A stretch of DNA of 64,000 nt from Serripes groenlandicus (GCA_031761405.1 JASEVX010000003.1:61868401-61932400); one strand, 5' to 3'. Shown: positions 1 through 13,309, counted from the first letter of the stretch. Notes: generated from the sequence alone by a model not told the origin. Made by a program: numbers and translations.

Positions 1-64
1 TCGCTTGCATCCTATAATTTGATGTAATTTTTCCGGATATGTCCATTTCGTATATTTAACCGTA

Positions 65-288
65 CCGCCTCGGTGGTTAAGTGGTAGAGCCTCCGCTCGG
101 ATGCGAGAGGTCACGAGTTCGATCCATTTTCGGGTTAAACCAATGATTTAAAAAACCTAGTAGTAATGGCTTTCCTTTCTTAGCGCCCAGGAGAGTGGGG
201 TTATTATAACGACTGACTTGCCTGTGTCAGGCTATATATACCAATAATACTTGTAACTAAGGAAACGAGGTAATATAACTGAATCAAA
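65..288 (+). mobile_element. tRNA-derived SINE, left arm
   Basis: The head at 67-135 has tRNA-like promoter boxes (A-box-like GGTTAAGTGGTAGAGC, B-box-like AGTTCGATCC). A SINE body follows with 'cgactgact..gtgtcagg', and the tail near 270-288 contains 'ataactgaa'. The mirror copy is at 51322-51546 on the other strand. Confidence 0.75.
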
Positions 289-2136
289 GTACTGAAAGTA
301 CTAAAGGTAGACTTGAGATGATTTAAGAGGAGATGCAGATGCATAAAGAACTATTTATTTAAACAAAACCATGACAGACAAGAAATGATGCATCAGGCCA
401 GAATGAATTGTTGGTTTTGTGAGAATTACTTGACCTCAACTCCGAATTTATCATTTGGTTCCCATGATACTTTTATTAATGAGTATATTACCCCATAGCT
501 CTATGGAAATCCCACCATGATCAATCATTACACTTTTTTACAGTACAGTGTCTTCCTATTGATTGACTGTACTGGACCAACTGATGCATTCACAGTATGC
601 AATATATTAATGTTTTCAATGATGATAGAAACTTAGAAATGTAATCTATCAAAATCTTACAGTTTAGGCATTTCACTTCCTTCTTTTTGCCGCAGTAAAA
701 CAGAATTTAGAATTTACATATTTGAACAAATTTGAATAGGACCACCAAGGGTCAATCCTATGAAGATGTGTTGAAATTTTCCAGTGGATTAGGATGAGAT
801 GTCATTTGAAGCTAAAAATTGAATCTACCACTTTTCTGTTACCGCCTGGTAACTATCTCTTTCAACCAGTCAATATGGCTTAAATAAGTATGAAGAGGGT
901 CAATGAAGGAACAAGTTAGACAAGCACTTTCATAATTAAGAATGGTGCTTCAAAAGTATTACTAGCCCTTATGCTTCCTATCTAGGCTTGCCCTGATCCT
1001 CTAACCTACATTAGTCACCTGCAGTTTAATATATTTATTATCTCCTATTTACAAAAAATCGAGAATGGCATTTAACTGTAAATGTGCAACAGAGCTAGTT
1101 ATTTCAATATAAAACAATCTGATTCTAAATTATATTTAGCTTTAACGCTTACATTGTATTTCAAATGAAATGTAACATACTTCATTTTATACCAACATTA
1201 ACAAATCTGATTGAACACTACCTTTTCTGATAGATAATTTAATATGAAGAAGATCCTTTTTTTCCTTATAAATACCCTAAACATGCATTTTTTGTTTTAT
1301 CTAAAATTCTTTAGTTAGGAAGGAAACTGTAAATCTAAGTTTCTAACATATTCTCGTATCTTTATTGCGCTGGTATATGTAGTTACTTTGACATGTTAAC
1401 CATTGTTGACGATGAAAGAAGAAGTTATTATTACGATAGACTAAATGTAAAAGCCTTGGCCAAAATACGGTTACAATTCATTGCAAAGAGACTTAATTAG
1501 CGTTTACTTGAAACAGGGATATATACCTTGTAGAGTGATTGATTTTTTCTATAAATAGATAAAAACTAAATTAGTCGCGGCTGAATTGGTTTTGAAAAAT
1601 AATAATGCTGTTTTTAAGAAATGTGTCGAAGGTTTTTAAATCTTATTTTATGTTTAGTTCTTGTAATATTACGATTAATAATAGTTAAACCCCATTTATC
1701 CACATGTAGACGCCCCTGCAGCAAACGGAAGTTGCTACAATTGAGGCAAAATAAGAAATGGTTTTTGATTAGCAATTTCTCAATTTTTCACAATGTTTTG
1801 AAGTTTATTATAAAAAAACACTGTCTTGTACATAGAAACTGTCCATGATTTCTTAACGTGCTACAGGGTGGGGGTTATCTTTCTAATTACCTGAAAGGAA
1901 GGCCTAGGGTGATCTATTTTGATTAATTCTCTTTGTCTGTCTGTCTCCTTTTGAAGAACATTCACAACTTCGTAGGAAATAGTAATGTAATTTATGATTT
2001 GTTTACTTGGCTCCCGATGCATTTTTTTTATAGCTAATTAACTCCAATAATTTAAGAACAACATGTATTAATTAACTCGACAGCAGACGATTTTGGAAAC
2101 ATATATGCAAATAGATATACATATGTATTGAAATTT
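289..2136. other. Non-coding arm DNA
   Basis: I see no supported gene here. The stretch is AT-rich, and its open frames are short and lack codon structure. Around 1740-1830 it holds a diverged copy of the 'ATTGCTC' hairpin repeat next to 'CTGCAG'. Confidence 0.5.
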
Positions 2137-2164
2137 CTATAAATGATAGTATAATAATAAAAAA

Positions 2165-2245
2165 GAGTTGAAACCATTGCAGCAAAAGAAGAAATTGCTC
2201 ATAACGAGACTTTTATCCTTTTGCCACAATGTTTTAAAAAGACTT
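2165..2245. repeat. Copy of dispersed ATTGCTC/CACAATG repeat
   Basis: Contains 'gcagcaaaagaagaaattgc', then 'ttttgccacaatgttttaaa'. This is one of at least ten copies in the window of a short repeat whose halves form an imperfect hairpin (CAATGTTTT / AAAACATTG with GAAATTGCTC / GAGCAATTTC). The mirror copy is at 49435-49500. Confidence 0.6.
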
Positions 2246-3689
2246 CTACTGGGCATATGATAGTATGCTTTCGTATATGGAATAAGCGAATTGAATATAT
2301 TTAGTCCAAAGACTGTTTTGCTCAAACCGCGCATCCTTTTTTTGCTGCATTTTGCAGCAATCTTTGTACTTGGCAAGTACATTATTATGTCAACCATTAT
2401 GATGTGTGATATATTGGAACAGTCCACTTTTACTATCACACCAGAAAACAAATCCTGTATGGACTGCATTTGCTATCAGTTTCTACTTTTACTTAAACTG
2501 AAATAGATTGCATTACCTTGACCGACACTAGTATTAAAATCTTGCACATTTTATTTTTACTACCAGTAATGTATTAATTCAGTCCATTTTGGTTTTAATG
2601 AGTGGTCCCCTCACACTTAAGAAATTGTTTGTGATTGGAAATGTATATAACTTTCAAACCTATTGGAAACTAAGACAAAACCATGAGTTTTATTTTCTCT
2701 CAAAAAAAAGTGAAGCTCATATTGTTTTATTCTTATTTAATTAAGTTCCACTCATCAGGTTATTTAGATTGACCCAAAAAGTAAGTTTACGGAAGTCCAT
2801 TCACTTTAGGTGTCAAATAATAGTGATAACATTAGCATAGGTGTAGCTTGGAATGGAAACTTGAACAAACAGGTGGGCATTTTCTTTGATCTTTCCCAGT
2901 TGAATTTGTTTTACCGGCCATTAAGTGTAGTTCTTTTAACTTTTATGAATCTTTTTTCTTTTCTTTTGGGACGAAATTATTTAAGTCTTGAATAATTGTG
3001 AATTGATATACAAGTTTGTTGAATTTGATTTTCGCCCTTGTAAATCTTTTCCTAAATACATGTACTTACTTTATGCAGTCTGAGTTGGTCGGAAGTGAAC
3101 ATTTTGATACGCAGTTCTTGAATAAACATTGAGTTTCGTTACCCATTGATCTAGAGAAAATATACTAGTTATTTTTTCGTCGGACTTGTGCTAATTTCGA
3201 CCACTGGTTTCTGATATCACAGCAAGGTCTCCGTTGAAAATAAATATACTGAGCAATTTCTTTTTTTGCCACAATCATTTCAAAAGTCGTCTGCTGCAGA
3301 GGCTTGCAAAGGGCCTGTTTGTGGGTAAGGGTTCCTATCTCAGGTTTATTTTTCTAAATATTTCAGAATATAATCGAAAACATTGTGGCGAAAGGAGCAA
3401 TGTGTCTTTTTATCACAATGTTTTCAAAAGTTGTTGACTGCAAGTGATAAAACTGCTAAACTGTCAAATTTAACCGCGTGTTGGAAGACAAGAAAATGGC
3501 GGACGATTAAAAAAATTCGCTGATGTCTTGCATATGTTTGAGACTCAATTCAATGTTAAATATGATTTATTTAATTTTTGCATTAGCTGTCTATGATGTA
3601 AACATTTTGATAACGTTGATCGCGCCAGTCGGATAAATGTGAAAGGAAAACTACTTATTGAAGACGAATTCATAACTTAAGCGGCACGT

Positions 3690-3721
3690 CTGGGACTACT
3701 AATACGTATTAGTAGTCCCAG
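3690..3721. repeat. Perfect 32-bp palindrome without spacer
   Basis: The half-site is CTGGGACTACTAATAC, followed immediately by its exact reverse complement. It lies in DNA present only in the left arm. Its function is unknown; it could be a cruciform-prone site or fused ends of a small foldback element. Confidence 0.85.
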
Positions 3722-4913
3722 GTCTCGTTGATGTCGATTAAAACATACTTGATACAACCATCTAACTAGTAGTGTGAGCCTTATTTAAAGAGACAACGAC
3801 ATATTATTCAGTAGCAGAGCTGTAGTATTGAAATTCACAATTGTTAATAAAAACGACGACATTTTCACATTTTCTCTGGTACCGGACCCATTCGCAATTT
3901 AGGTAAAACAAAAATCGATGATGAATTTCTTTTAGTCGAGGGAACAAGGGGTTGCAATTCACAAATTCACAAAGGGTAGTTGCAGTGTATATAATTGCGT
4001 AACGATATCCTAATTATTAAGTACAATTAAATATGATAGATACACATTCAGAGATGTTATTTGGTTACCTAGAATAAGTTGAATTTATTTTACTTATTTG
4101 ACTTTTGCTTATGTTTGCATTCGTAATTCAGTCTAGAATTTTGCACTGTTTTGTAGCGATTGGTTTGACAATCGCCACAATGCTAACACGAAACAACAAC
4201 AACAGATAATTTTATGTAACTAAGTTTTGACAGTCTGTTGAAGAGATTGCGTAATACTGCAAACTAAATAAGCTTAATAGAAACCGCCAAATAATCCCAT
4301 CAGTGATGCAGAGACACGGTTAACAATAATCCCGTCTTTGCGAATTTTGTACCGGATTGATACTAAGATTTGAGATGTTTCGAGCTTACGATCTACATTG
4401 AGTTAAAATATGTAAATATTAGCATCCTTCATGTTTTGGCAGATAATAAATATCATTGCGCGTTTTATTTGCCATGCAAAGTACTCTCATGATACTGTAA
4501 ACACCTCGCGAAAATAAAAAGGCCCATAAACTACTTTCGTAATTTCTGAAAAGATCTACGAGGCTTACAATCATGTCAGTGCTAATTTCGTACTTGGTCC
4601 CGTATTCACTAACACTGCGAAATTCTATTTTCGTACTAATCTTAATAGCCTCTTATTACATTTAGTCCGTATTTACCAACCCGACTAAAATGAAAAGACC
4701 TAATAATGGGAAGATGAAATGTTATCAATGACGCAGTAGAAAGAATCTTAAAATTCCAAAATATCCTATAAATAGCTCGTCAGACTGGTAAACGATTGTT
4801 TATAAATCTAAATATTACAAGAGAAAGTTGATGCAACGCATCAATGTCGCCAGAAAACAATACTGCAGTGATGCATAACACTTATATTATAGTAGTTCAA
4901 TTTTTTTTTTTAT

Positions 4914-5600
4914 TTAACTGAGGGGCATATTGGAACATCAGGAGTCGTGTCGTATTCGCTATATGTAAATTAAATCTAATTTTAGACTTCCGAAAGCCCA
5001 AATGTATGCGGTAAACATCATCAATATTGGGTTCGTTGAATACGCATGCGCACGAGACATGTCTCGATTCTAAACTTCCGCTCATATTGCAAAACTGAAA
5101 GTATACTCCCAGCCACTCGGTAAATCTCGAAAATTCACTGTATTCACCGCGATTTGTCAAAGACATAACCCTGTAAAAGATCGACGATTAGAAACGCATA
5201 TTATTCGGCCCAAAAATATGCTGGTGCTTGAAATCTCACCTCGCAATTCGCGAGTATGCGAGCTTTAATTCGTGACATGTGATCAACAGTTTTAGCTTAG
5301 AAACAGTTCATATTTTAGATATACATGGATAAACATTATTAAATGCATTCTTCACAAATCAAGACATCTCTTTGATATTGACACATAACAGTCTGCTGCT
5401 AGCAGGTGCGCGTATGTAAACAGATTAGACTGTGCGACGTAAAGGTTTGTAGTTATCGCCTTTTGATTACATGTAGTATTTGAAAATAAAGTATCTCAAT
5501 CTAGCTAATAGGGACTGTTTTGTCTTCGTAAATAAAACAAAAAAACATAAATGCGTGTCAAAATAAAGAAACTGCACATACTTAAAACATCGGATCAATT
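4914..5600 (-). repeat. Dispersed repeat, copy 1
   Basis: Closely resembles 57658-57687 plus 58600-59220 in the same orientation. The minus-strand frame at 4897-5166 and that at 58544-58828 share long stretches such as FTEWLGVYFQFCN. I do not recognise the frame as a protein family. It is more likely a repeat with a fortuitously open frame, although the conserved frame leaves a small peptide possible. Confidence 0.6.
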
Positions 5601-6253
5601 GAACAGTTTGGCAAATAGAGAAATTGTTCATTATGAGCATTTTTTGTGTTTGTTTTTGCTCTCAATGTTTTCAAAGCAGTTTAACTTTTCTAGGGAGACC
5701 TGTTCAATATCAGACATCATTGAGACAAACACCAAACTAATGGATACTTTAGTTATCTTTCCTTTCTATGATAATTGCAAACATGGGGAATGGAGGAACT
5801 TCTGTTTCTAAAATATGTATGCTGCAGAGGCATATAAACTCACAGGGAAAGTTCATGGATTAGCAAAGGTATATTAAAGATGGCCAAGTTGGACCTGTTA
5901 CGTTCACTTCTATAACTGCATCAATACCTTCCACGTGCAGCTCTTTGAGAGTCAACAAGATTTTTCTTCAATGTTGCATATTGTCTTAGTTCTTGATATT
6001 TTCTTTTGTGGTTTTACACCATTTTCAACATTATTTTAGTTATATCATGGTGACAGTTAACTTTTTCATGCTCCCTGGGTTTTAAATGTGAATTGTCCAA
6101 GGGCATCCAATCATGCCGGTCGTGACTGAGGATCAAACCTGGTGATGAACATGTGATAACCCAAACAATTTAGATAACAAATAACCAAGACCAACATACT
6201 AATGAGCTAAAACGATGGTCTATCAAGTACCAACTAGATTTTTCTTAAATTTG

Positions 6254-6303
6254 GTAATCTTCCTCAACCGAGGCGGACGCTCTAACACTACACCACCGAG
6301 GCA
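6254..6303 (-). mobile_element. Truncated SINE head in left arm
   Basis: Only the tRNA-like first part of the SINE that is intact at 47211-47461 remains. The truncation point after 'gaagatt' marks a deletion in the left arm. Confidence 0.7.
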
Positions 6304-6804
6304 ACACTTTTGAATGCGATGTAAAACACAACTTAAACAAAATATAAACTCGCAAAACGACGCTCCAGAGCTGACGATTTCTGTATTCATTAAATATGAT
6401 TTTATGAATAGTTGAAATTGCTCGTTCGGGTTAACAGGTTAATCTATTACATCTGTATTTCAATTACTTCTGCATGACGGCCCTTTATTACATATAACCG
6501 AAATAGAAACAAACTCAACAAACTCACCATATTTAGAAGAACACACTGAAATTATTAAAATCCAAATTCGCCTCATCTTTCAATAACTATATCGAGTTGA
6601 AGTGATTATGGTTTTAGCAAATATACATATTCTAGATCACACTTTTGAAATCCGATACACTATCGCACTACTTTATTTGTCATTCGCGTGTTAAACGATG
6701 GTTCGACTTCCTTATAAATTGTTAACATAACTTTACTGCATAGGAACGAAAACTGAGGTATGTATACTTCGGAGATAACTCGAAAATAGCTGTCTTTGTG
6801 TTTA

Positions 6805-7147
6805 CCGCATCAGTAGCGTAGTTGTAGAGCGTCAACTACAGTCCGGGAGGTCTCGGGTTCAATCCCCGACCAGAGCATTACAAAATACTTACGGGTTTTC
6901 GCCTTTAACTGTACAGTTTGCGGCCTACGAAAAAGCTCTCTTTTACCATTTAGTATCACATCGCTCGCTGCTAATCTGTACATTTTAATGATAGTAGTCC
7001 TTTTTATTTTGTTTCGAAAAAAATTATGTATTATGTACAAACTCAACATAGAACAAACTAATGTATTGTATTTCATTGCGTTCAGGAGTCTGGGGTTAGC
7101 ATTACTGGTAGCTTGTCTAGAAAACGCCGTGATATAACTGAAAAACG
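6805..7147 (+). mobile_element. tRNA-derived SINE, left arm
   Basis: The head 'ccgcatcagtagcgtagttg' is followed by a B-box-like 'gggttcaatcc'. The tail near 7123-7147 reads 'aaacgccgtgatataactga'. The mirror copy is at 46488-46828. About 110 bp just upstream (6667-6780) is missing from the right arm. Confidence 0.75.
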
Positions 7148-7459
7148 GATGATCGCGACGTACAACAAACTCTTATTGTTCAATTAAGGGATTTCTTCGA
7201 GTATTGTCCCTATTATTCGACACGACTGGCCTGGAGTTGACATGGGTCCCTTACCGACATCTAGAATATTACACAAGTAAGAGGAGAAAACAACAAAACA
7301 ACAACAGAAACAACAACAAAAACAAAAATCAGACTGACTACTCTGCGTATAGGGAAGTGTAAACCTATATTTACAATGAAGGGTTTTATGGTATTCCCCC
7401 ATGGACCTTGAGTGTATCAGTGTTTACAGTTTTAAACTTCCGTATTCGAATGAATACAC

Positions 7460-7755
7460 GGATTGATTGATTTGGGTTTAACGCCGTTTTTAACAATTTC
7501 TCAGTTATATCACGGCGGCCAGTTTACCTACTCATGCATTTCCTGGTTTTCTCACACCAGGACTCCACTCAACAATCTTCACAAGCAACTGGCTGCTTTT
7601 CCACATAGACTTAGCCCATTAGTGGAAGACGAATGACGCATGTCGCATTGACTTTTGTTAATCCTCGGAAAGAAAGTTGGCCGAGCCGGGATTCGAACTC
7701 ACAACCCCTGGATTGACAGCCCGCGTCGCTACCGACTGAGCTACCGGGGCTCGGC
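7460..7755 (-). mobile_element. tRNA-derived SINE, left arm
   Basis: On the minus strand the head reads 'gccccggtagctcagtcggt', and the B box is in 'gagttcgaatcccggctcgg'. The tail has 'ccgtgatataactgagaaat' and ends in a (TCAA)n-like run. Short direct repeats of the type TCGAATG flank it. The mirror copy is at 37609-37908. Confidence 0.85.
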
Positions 7756-8343
7756 TCGAATGTATAAAATGAGATAGTGAGGGGGTTTACCTAAATTCGA
7801 AAATTGTTAAGTTTTAAATCTGTTGTTGATTATATATTCCCGTAAACCATAAATTGCGCCTGTCCATGCACAACTGTTAAAGCTGGTATTGGTGAAAAGT
7901 GTAGGTTCAGATAAGCCGTAGCATTCTTTCATTCTTATCAAAATCTTCACAACTCTTCACAACAAGAAACTTTAATCAAAGTACTCAGGAGTACTGAAAG
8001 TCAGTTTCACATGAAAACCATAAAGATTAAAAAAAATCAAAGCTGTTGAAGGTATCCCGACGATACAAAGAAAACATGGATAGTTATGTGTGAAGGGTTA
8101 CACTAAGTGATAAGGGTCAATATTCTGTTCATTTTGTTTCGTTTACACACTTACTGCATACAACATTGAATTTGTTTGGGATTTTAAGCATAAAAATCAG
8201 AAAATAGAAAATGCGCGAAGTATCACCACAAATTAATCTCAAACTGGACACTTTCTATGAATGTTTCTGTGATTAAACTTTACATACGATGTAAAACCTT
8301 GCATAGAAGAAAGATGATATCGCTTTACTCCACTGAAGGAATT

Positions 8344-8640
8344 ATAAAGCTCAGTCGGTAGCGACGCGGGCTGTCAAACCAGGGGTTATGAGTCCGAACC
8401 CCAGCTCGGCCAACATTCTTTCCGTCGTTTGACAAAAGTCATTGTGACAAGCGTCATACTACCAATGGGCTAACAGTCTATGTTGAAAACCAGCAAGTTG
8501 CTTGGAAGGATTGTTTTGTGGATTACTTGAGTGAGAAAGCCAGGAAACACATGAATAGGTGAACTGGCCGCCGTGATATGACTGAAAAATTGTTGAAAAA
8601 GGCGTTAAACCCAAATCAATCATCAATCAATCAATCAATT
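8344..8640 (+). mobile_element. tRNA-derived SINE, left arm
   Basis: Same family as 7460-7755 but in the opposite orientation about 0.9 kb away. The head contains 'agctcagtcggtagcgacgc', the tail 'cgccgtgatatgactgaaaa', and it ends in TCAA repeats. The mirror copy is at 36732-37021. Confidence 0.85.
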
Positions 8641-8931
8641 AAAAATGACTATGAGTTCGAGTAATTGCATAAATGTAGCTTATATTCTTCTGTAAAAAAA
8701 CAACATATTGGATATTTTCGGTTGGATATTTATTTATCCAAGAGGTAAAGCGAAAACAAGGCTTGAAATCGGATCCTTCCGCAAATTCATACCAGCATGA
8801 TTACATGTATGTGACACGGAAGTAACCGAATTTCGTTTAACATGCAAACTTATCCATACATATTTGTGTTTCCGGAGACATGTTTTCAACAGTAACTGCG
8901 TAATTAAGGAGTACACTCATCATGTATGACA

Positions 8932-9172
8932 TCATCCTCGGTACCCAGGCTATTCATAAAATATATGATACCCTGAGCAAATTGGCTGTTAAAATCTCGT
9001 ACTCATGAATAATTTATGAGGTGAAATGCAGCCGCTTGTTTGGGTGCATGACACAAACCTCATGCGATACAAATATTACAGTGTAGTTACGGAGGAAATC
9101 GTGATGCATGCTTTACGAAGTTTCGCTAGCTATCATATATTTATGAATAGCCTGGGTATCGAGGATGACAAG
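8932..9172. mobile_element. MITE-like foldback element, left arm
   Basis: Both ends carry an inverted repeat of about 36 bp (one side begins ATCCTCGGTACCCAGGCTAT, the other is its near reverse complement ending CGAGGAT). The mirror copy at 36310-36455 lacks roughly 95 bp of interior. I could not fix a target duplication with confidence. Confidence 0.7.
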
Positions 9173-9940
9173 ACATTTGCCTATTTTAAATATTGAATAA
9201 GAATGTGTGAACTATTTTACAGCGTGCACACTTTTTTTTGGCGGCAGCACGGTCAACACCTGTTAATAATGTTTCGACCGACAAGTCCGGTTTAATTGAA
9301 ACCTACTAAAAATCGCATTTGTAAATTATTTGTGAAAGGTTTAGAATTAGATCAGGCTGCGCAGATACACAGGCTGGTCTGTATCTAGATAGTTCGCAAT
9401 GGACAGTTTGTACTTGTTTGCATTCACATATGCATCGGACGTAATGATATTCCTGCCGCGCCTGGAAACAACTTCAACGTCTTAAATACAATCCGACCGG
9501 GTTTCGAACATTCAGTCTTTTTTTAAAGCGGACACACTTGTAATTACAGGCGTACATAAGCTTTTAAGCAATGGATTACCGTATACGCTAATAAAGGCAA
9601 TACAAACAACTTAAATAGAGAATCTACCTCCAGTTGAATCTGTATCTACACTGTCCGTAGTTATCTGTAGCTCTGGTTTTACGTAACAACACATTGGAAA
9701 CCCTTTAATAGAGAACCGCCTGTACATATGTGAAGGATGATCTTAGATCTTAGTCTACATTGTTCGACTATTATTGATGGCTGAGCTTTTGCAACATACA
9801 TTCTCTCGGATCTACATTCGACTAGTGTTTACCACAAAGAGGTTAAGTTACTGACGAGCCCATGGATAAGTAGCCCCCCATCCCACGATCAGTCGGGAAA
9901 GAAGTAATATAATAATATACTGTAGGTTTTAAAATAACGC

Positions 9941-10382
9941 ATATTTAAACGTGAATGGTAATTTCATTTAGAAATAATATGAAGTAGTTTCATAGATATT
10001 ATTCTTTGCACACATTCAGAGTGCATATTCGATCGTAGTTTGGCGTGAAACACGATCGCCATTTGCATAAAAAATGTTTTGTTATACTTTTTGTAAACAT
10101 TAACATAGCTTAACATTACACAATTTGTTTAAAAGAAATACATCAACCGAAGACAGTGTGTAAGAGCATTGTATTTTAGTATGTGTTTTGTTTGGTAAGA
10201 TCAATATTGCATGAACTTCATGAATTTCACGTGTATGATGTTACATTGATGCAGTAAATAAAGCCTTCGGACGTTTGTGACCAGATCAACCTGCGAATAC
10301 ACACAGTATGATCAATAGACCATTAACCGTTTAATTCTGAAAGTGTCTATATATGGAAAAGGGTTAAATCATTTCCTTCTAG
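9941..10382 (+). repeat. 442-bp transposed copy, left arm only
   Basis: Nearly identical (about 8 differences that I count) to 13310-13751, which is also 442 bp. The right arm has a counterpart only of the second copy (32188-32629). At the position matching 9941-10382 the right arm is uninterrupted (near 35553, 'ggggtctgcgttattttaaa'). So this copy arrived in the left arm alone. It ends in CTAG and has no visible terminal inverted repeat. Confidence 0.85.
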
Positions 10383-11545
10383 GCAGACCCCTTACAAAGG
10401 TCTGAAATTAGATTGCCAGAAGTGAAAAGGCATTTTGCAGGAAAGTAGAGAACACATACAGGCTGATCTAACTCCAAACTGTTTTGAATTTGGTTACAAA
10501 AATGTGAACAGTGGGATAGGAGATTTAGCCGAAAAACCAGCAAAACCAAAATAAGGTAGTTGTGATATGCTAACCCTTAGACCGCTGATTTCCCACCACA
10601 GATATAATCACCCTTTACTTTTTTTACGTTGTTAAACAATATTGGTATAGATTTCGCTACATATTAGTACATGCGTAGCGAATAGTGCAGACCAAATCTC
10701 AATTACACGGATGTGCAGGCTGATCTTGGTCTACAATGTTAACGAATGTGATCTATAGTCGTGTATTACGGCATTCGTAGATGTTTAAAGTCACGTGGAA
10801 TAAGGGTTAACAAGAAAACCACGTTGTGAAACCGAGAATTTTTTTTCCCCTTTTCGTTTGCGTTCAGTAATCAGTCTAGATCTCGTTATTTCTATGTTTT
10901 TTATTTTGTTTTCCTTTGAAAATAGTCTATAATGGCATTTTGTATGAAAATGTATGGCTGGCCATTATGCAGTTTATGTGTAAAGGCAAATTCCTTTACC
11001 CGTCAGGGGCCTAACGGTGTAAATATCGAGTATAAACCCAGATGAGGTAGGGGATTCGGGCATATTCTGTAGGGAAAATGTTAAATTTCTACATTGCATT
11101 TGGTGACTCAAGTTTGGTCATACCGAAAACACAAACTAGATTTAGCCACATGCAGATGTATTGACCTTTTCGGACGAAATCAAAACTTACCATTAATGAA
11201 TGTTTTACCTTTCCTGACGAATTGTACGCATTGGCGTACGTGCGTATGTCTGGATACGCGCCTGCCCGTCCTTATGTAAGCTTGAGATATGTTCTCGTAT
11301 TCATTCTACTAAACCAAGGAGACATCTTCTCTCATTTTTAAGTTGAACTATATATAAAAGAAATGAAGGGATATTTCTCAAAGATGAAGTGAAATATCTT
11401 TATTTTAAAGAGATGTATCTTAAAACGAGATGCTTTTTCAAAGTTAAAAAGTAAAACGTCTGTAAAACAATTTAAATGATTACTGAAACCCCAACAACAA
11501 CAACAACCACATAAAAATAGTTAGAATGGCCACGTCCTACACAAA
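10383..11545. other. Non-coding arm DNA with GATC-rich foldback repeats
   Basis: No gene is supported. Pieces reading 'caggctgatctt' and 'agaccaaatc' near 10455 and 10700-10745 belong to a dispersed foldback family rich in GATCAGCCTG. Mirror: 34410-35553. Confidence 0.5.
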
Positions 11546-11764
11546 CCGTCTCGGTGGTGTAGTGGTTGAGCGGTTCGATCCCCGTCCAGTTCATACCAAA
11601 TACTTAAAGAATGGTAGTAATGGCTGCCCTCCTTGACGCTCAGGGTTGTTGAGTAAACATTACGACTGACTGGCTGGTGTCAGGATGAATGGACCAGTAG
11701 TGCTGGTAAATTACCCAGGGAACGCCGTGATATAAGCGGCGTAAACATCATACAAACAAACAAA
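11546..11764 (+). mobile_element. tRNA-derived SINE, left arm
   Basis: The head 'ccgtctcggtggtgtagtgg' is shortened, with the anticodon-arm region lost. The B-box-like 'ggttcgatccccg' and body 'cgactgactggctggtgtca' follow. The tail reads 'aacgccgtgatataagcggc'. Mirror copy: 34191-34408. Confidence 0.75.
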
Positions 11765-12179
11765 ACTGACATTCGGAAATGTACATCCAGGTAAGATCCA
11801 GATCAGTCTGAGCCTCCGTGCAGTGATATTAAGATATACCCTGTACGCCAGCTAGTCAAACAAGTGTTCTGTAAGCGTATAAATAAATTGGATCAAAAAT
11901 GATTAAATTAATGTTCAAGGAATGTCATCATAATTGCCATTACGGGCAAAGGCTTAGGAAGTAAATATGACTCAATGTGATTAAAATCGACATCCTGATA
12001 TAGAACAAGGTGGGAAAGGTAAAACTTCATCCTATTACTGAAATACAGAGCTATGTCAGGCGAAATTGAGCTTGATTACACGCGCGAACTGTGCATACCC
12101 TCACTCTTGTCAGAGCTATTGCTGTCTGCGATTCTATGATCCCAGTCTAGTTAGTTGGGGTCCTATTGCATACGCATTT

Positions 12180-12400
12180 TGTTTGTTCGTTTTATTGGGG
12201 TTTTGAGCCGTTTTTAATATTATTTCAGTTATACCACGGGGACAGTTCACTTATCTATGATCCATGGTAAACAAACCAATTCTAGGCTAGGAAATGTGCC
12301 TTGCCCAGTATCATTTCACCATGACCTCCTCGACTGGGGATCGAACCCGGGACGCCTGGTTAACCACAATCCCCGAAGCGAACCACTCAGACACGGCGGC
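12180..12400 (-). mobile_element. SINE with class-II-tRNA-like head, left arm
   Basis: On the minus strand the head reads 'gccgccgtgtctgagtggtt', with an extra arm and B box 'cgggttcgatccccag'. This resembles a Ser/Leu-type tRNA rather than the shorter heads of neighbouring SINEs. The tail contains 'gtataactgaaataatatta'. Mirror copy: 33554-33777. Confidence 0.75.
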
Positions 12401-12742
12401 TTCCTTTGCATTCCTACAGTGAAGAGTCAGACGAGCCGATGCATACGTACAGCCCCATCAGATCATTCACGGTTCTCCCACATGTGAGTTTTTAGATGCA
12501 CCTTTTGAAAAATAAACGAGAAGTGTAGACCCAACTAGTTTTTCGACAATTTTCCTTTATATGAGGCCGTTACGTAGAGTAATTAAGGACCAAATGTCAA
12601 GACGCGGCGTAAGAGTATTAATTCGCTTTGCTTTATTATAAATATTTATTCCGTTCATTAAAACATTATTTTCGCCTAGTATTTCTGTGAAACTTTTATT
12701 TTTCGTATGCACATGTATATTGTATATACCATATGTGTCCAA

Positions 12743-12960
12743 GTCATATGAATACAGTTTTTGTTTTGTTCTGTTTGTTGGATTAAGAGCGGTATGAGAA
12801 TCATATGAATACAGTTTCTGTTTTGTTCTGTGTGTTGGCGCTATAGGCCGTTTTCAGCGGTATGAGAGTCCTTTCACAGTGACAGAACACTTATGCATGA
12901 TCCTTTAGTGAGAAACCAATACAAGCCGAGATAATGCGTCTTGTCCAAGGTTACTCCATA
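12743..12960 (-). mobile_element. 5'-truncated SINE remnant with local duplication
   Basis: Contains a SINE-like 3' body ('ggccgttttcagcggtatga', 'cagaacacttatgcatgatc') without a tRNA head. Two copies of 'catatgaatacagttt' about 59 bp apart show a small tandem duplication. Mirror: 32985-33200. Confidence 0.5.
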
Positions 12961-13309
12961 TAAACATATTTTTATAAATATATGTCAAAGTATAGAAGCA
13001 GAGCCCCATCCGTTTAGTATAAAGGTAAATCAACCGATGCTGAAACGGCGATAAAAAGACTCCTTTTCGGATGACGCGTCTAGAACGATTTTATCATTTG
13101 GTTAATGAAATTTTCTGCATATTTTTTAATTGTTTATACAATATTTCATGAATTAATACTACACGTAATTAGTCACTAACGATCTAAACCAATATATAAC
13201 TATATAAACGAGTCATGTTTGTTCAGTCTCACATATATTGGTCTATTTTACTCGAAAAATATCGTATACATTTATTGACTTTTAATGAAGGATTAATATT
13301 TATTTATGC

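Larger units (their letters stand above)
3276..5655. repeat. Left-arm-specific 2.4-kb block
   Basis: The sequence on either side is contiguous in the right arm near 48398-48400, so this block is an insertion in the left arm or a loss from the right. Both edges fall inside the ATTGCTC/CACAATG repeat, which suggests repeat-mediated recombination. It carries a perfect 32-bp palindrome (3690-3721) and an element at 4914-5600 that recurs as a direct repeat at 57658-59220 in an intron of the host gene. No protein family is recognisable. Confidence 0.75.

Noticed and set aside
67..135. Functional tRNA gene
   Set aside because: Promoter boxes are present but the stems are imperfect and a SINE body follows directly. 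The same applies to other tRNA-like heads in the window.
2137..2469. Frame conserved at 49199-49505
   Set aside because: Same reason: arm duplication plus a hairpin repeat. The right-arm version is frameshifted.
9941..10382. Calling the 442-bp unit a Helitron
   Set aside because: It ends in CTAG, but the insertion point is not A/T and no TC start or terminal hairpin is clear.
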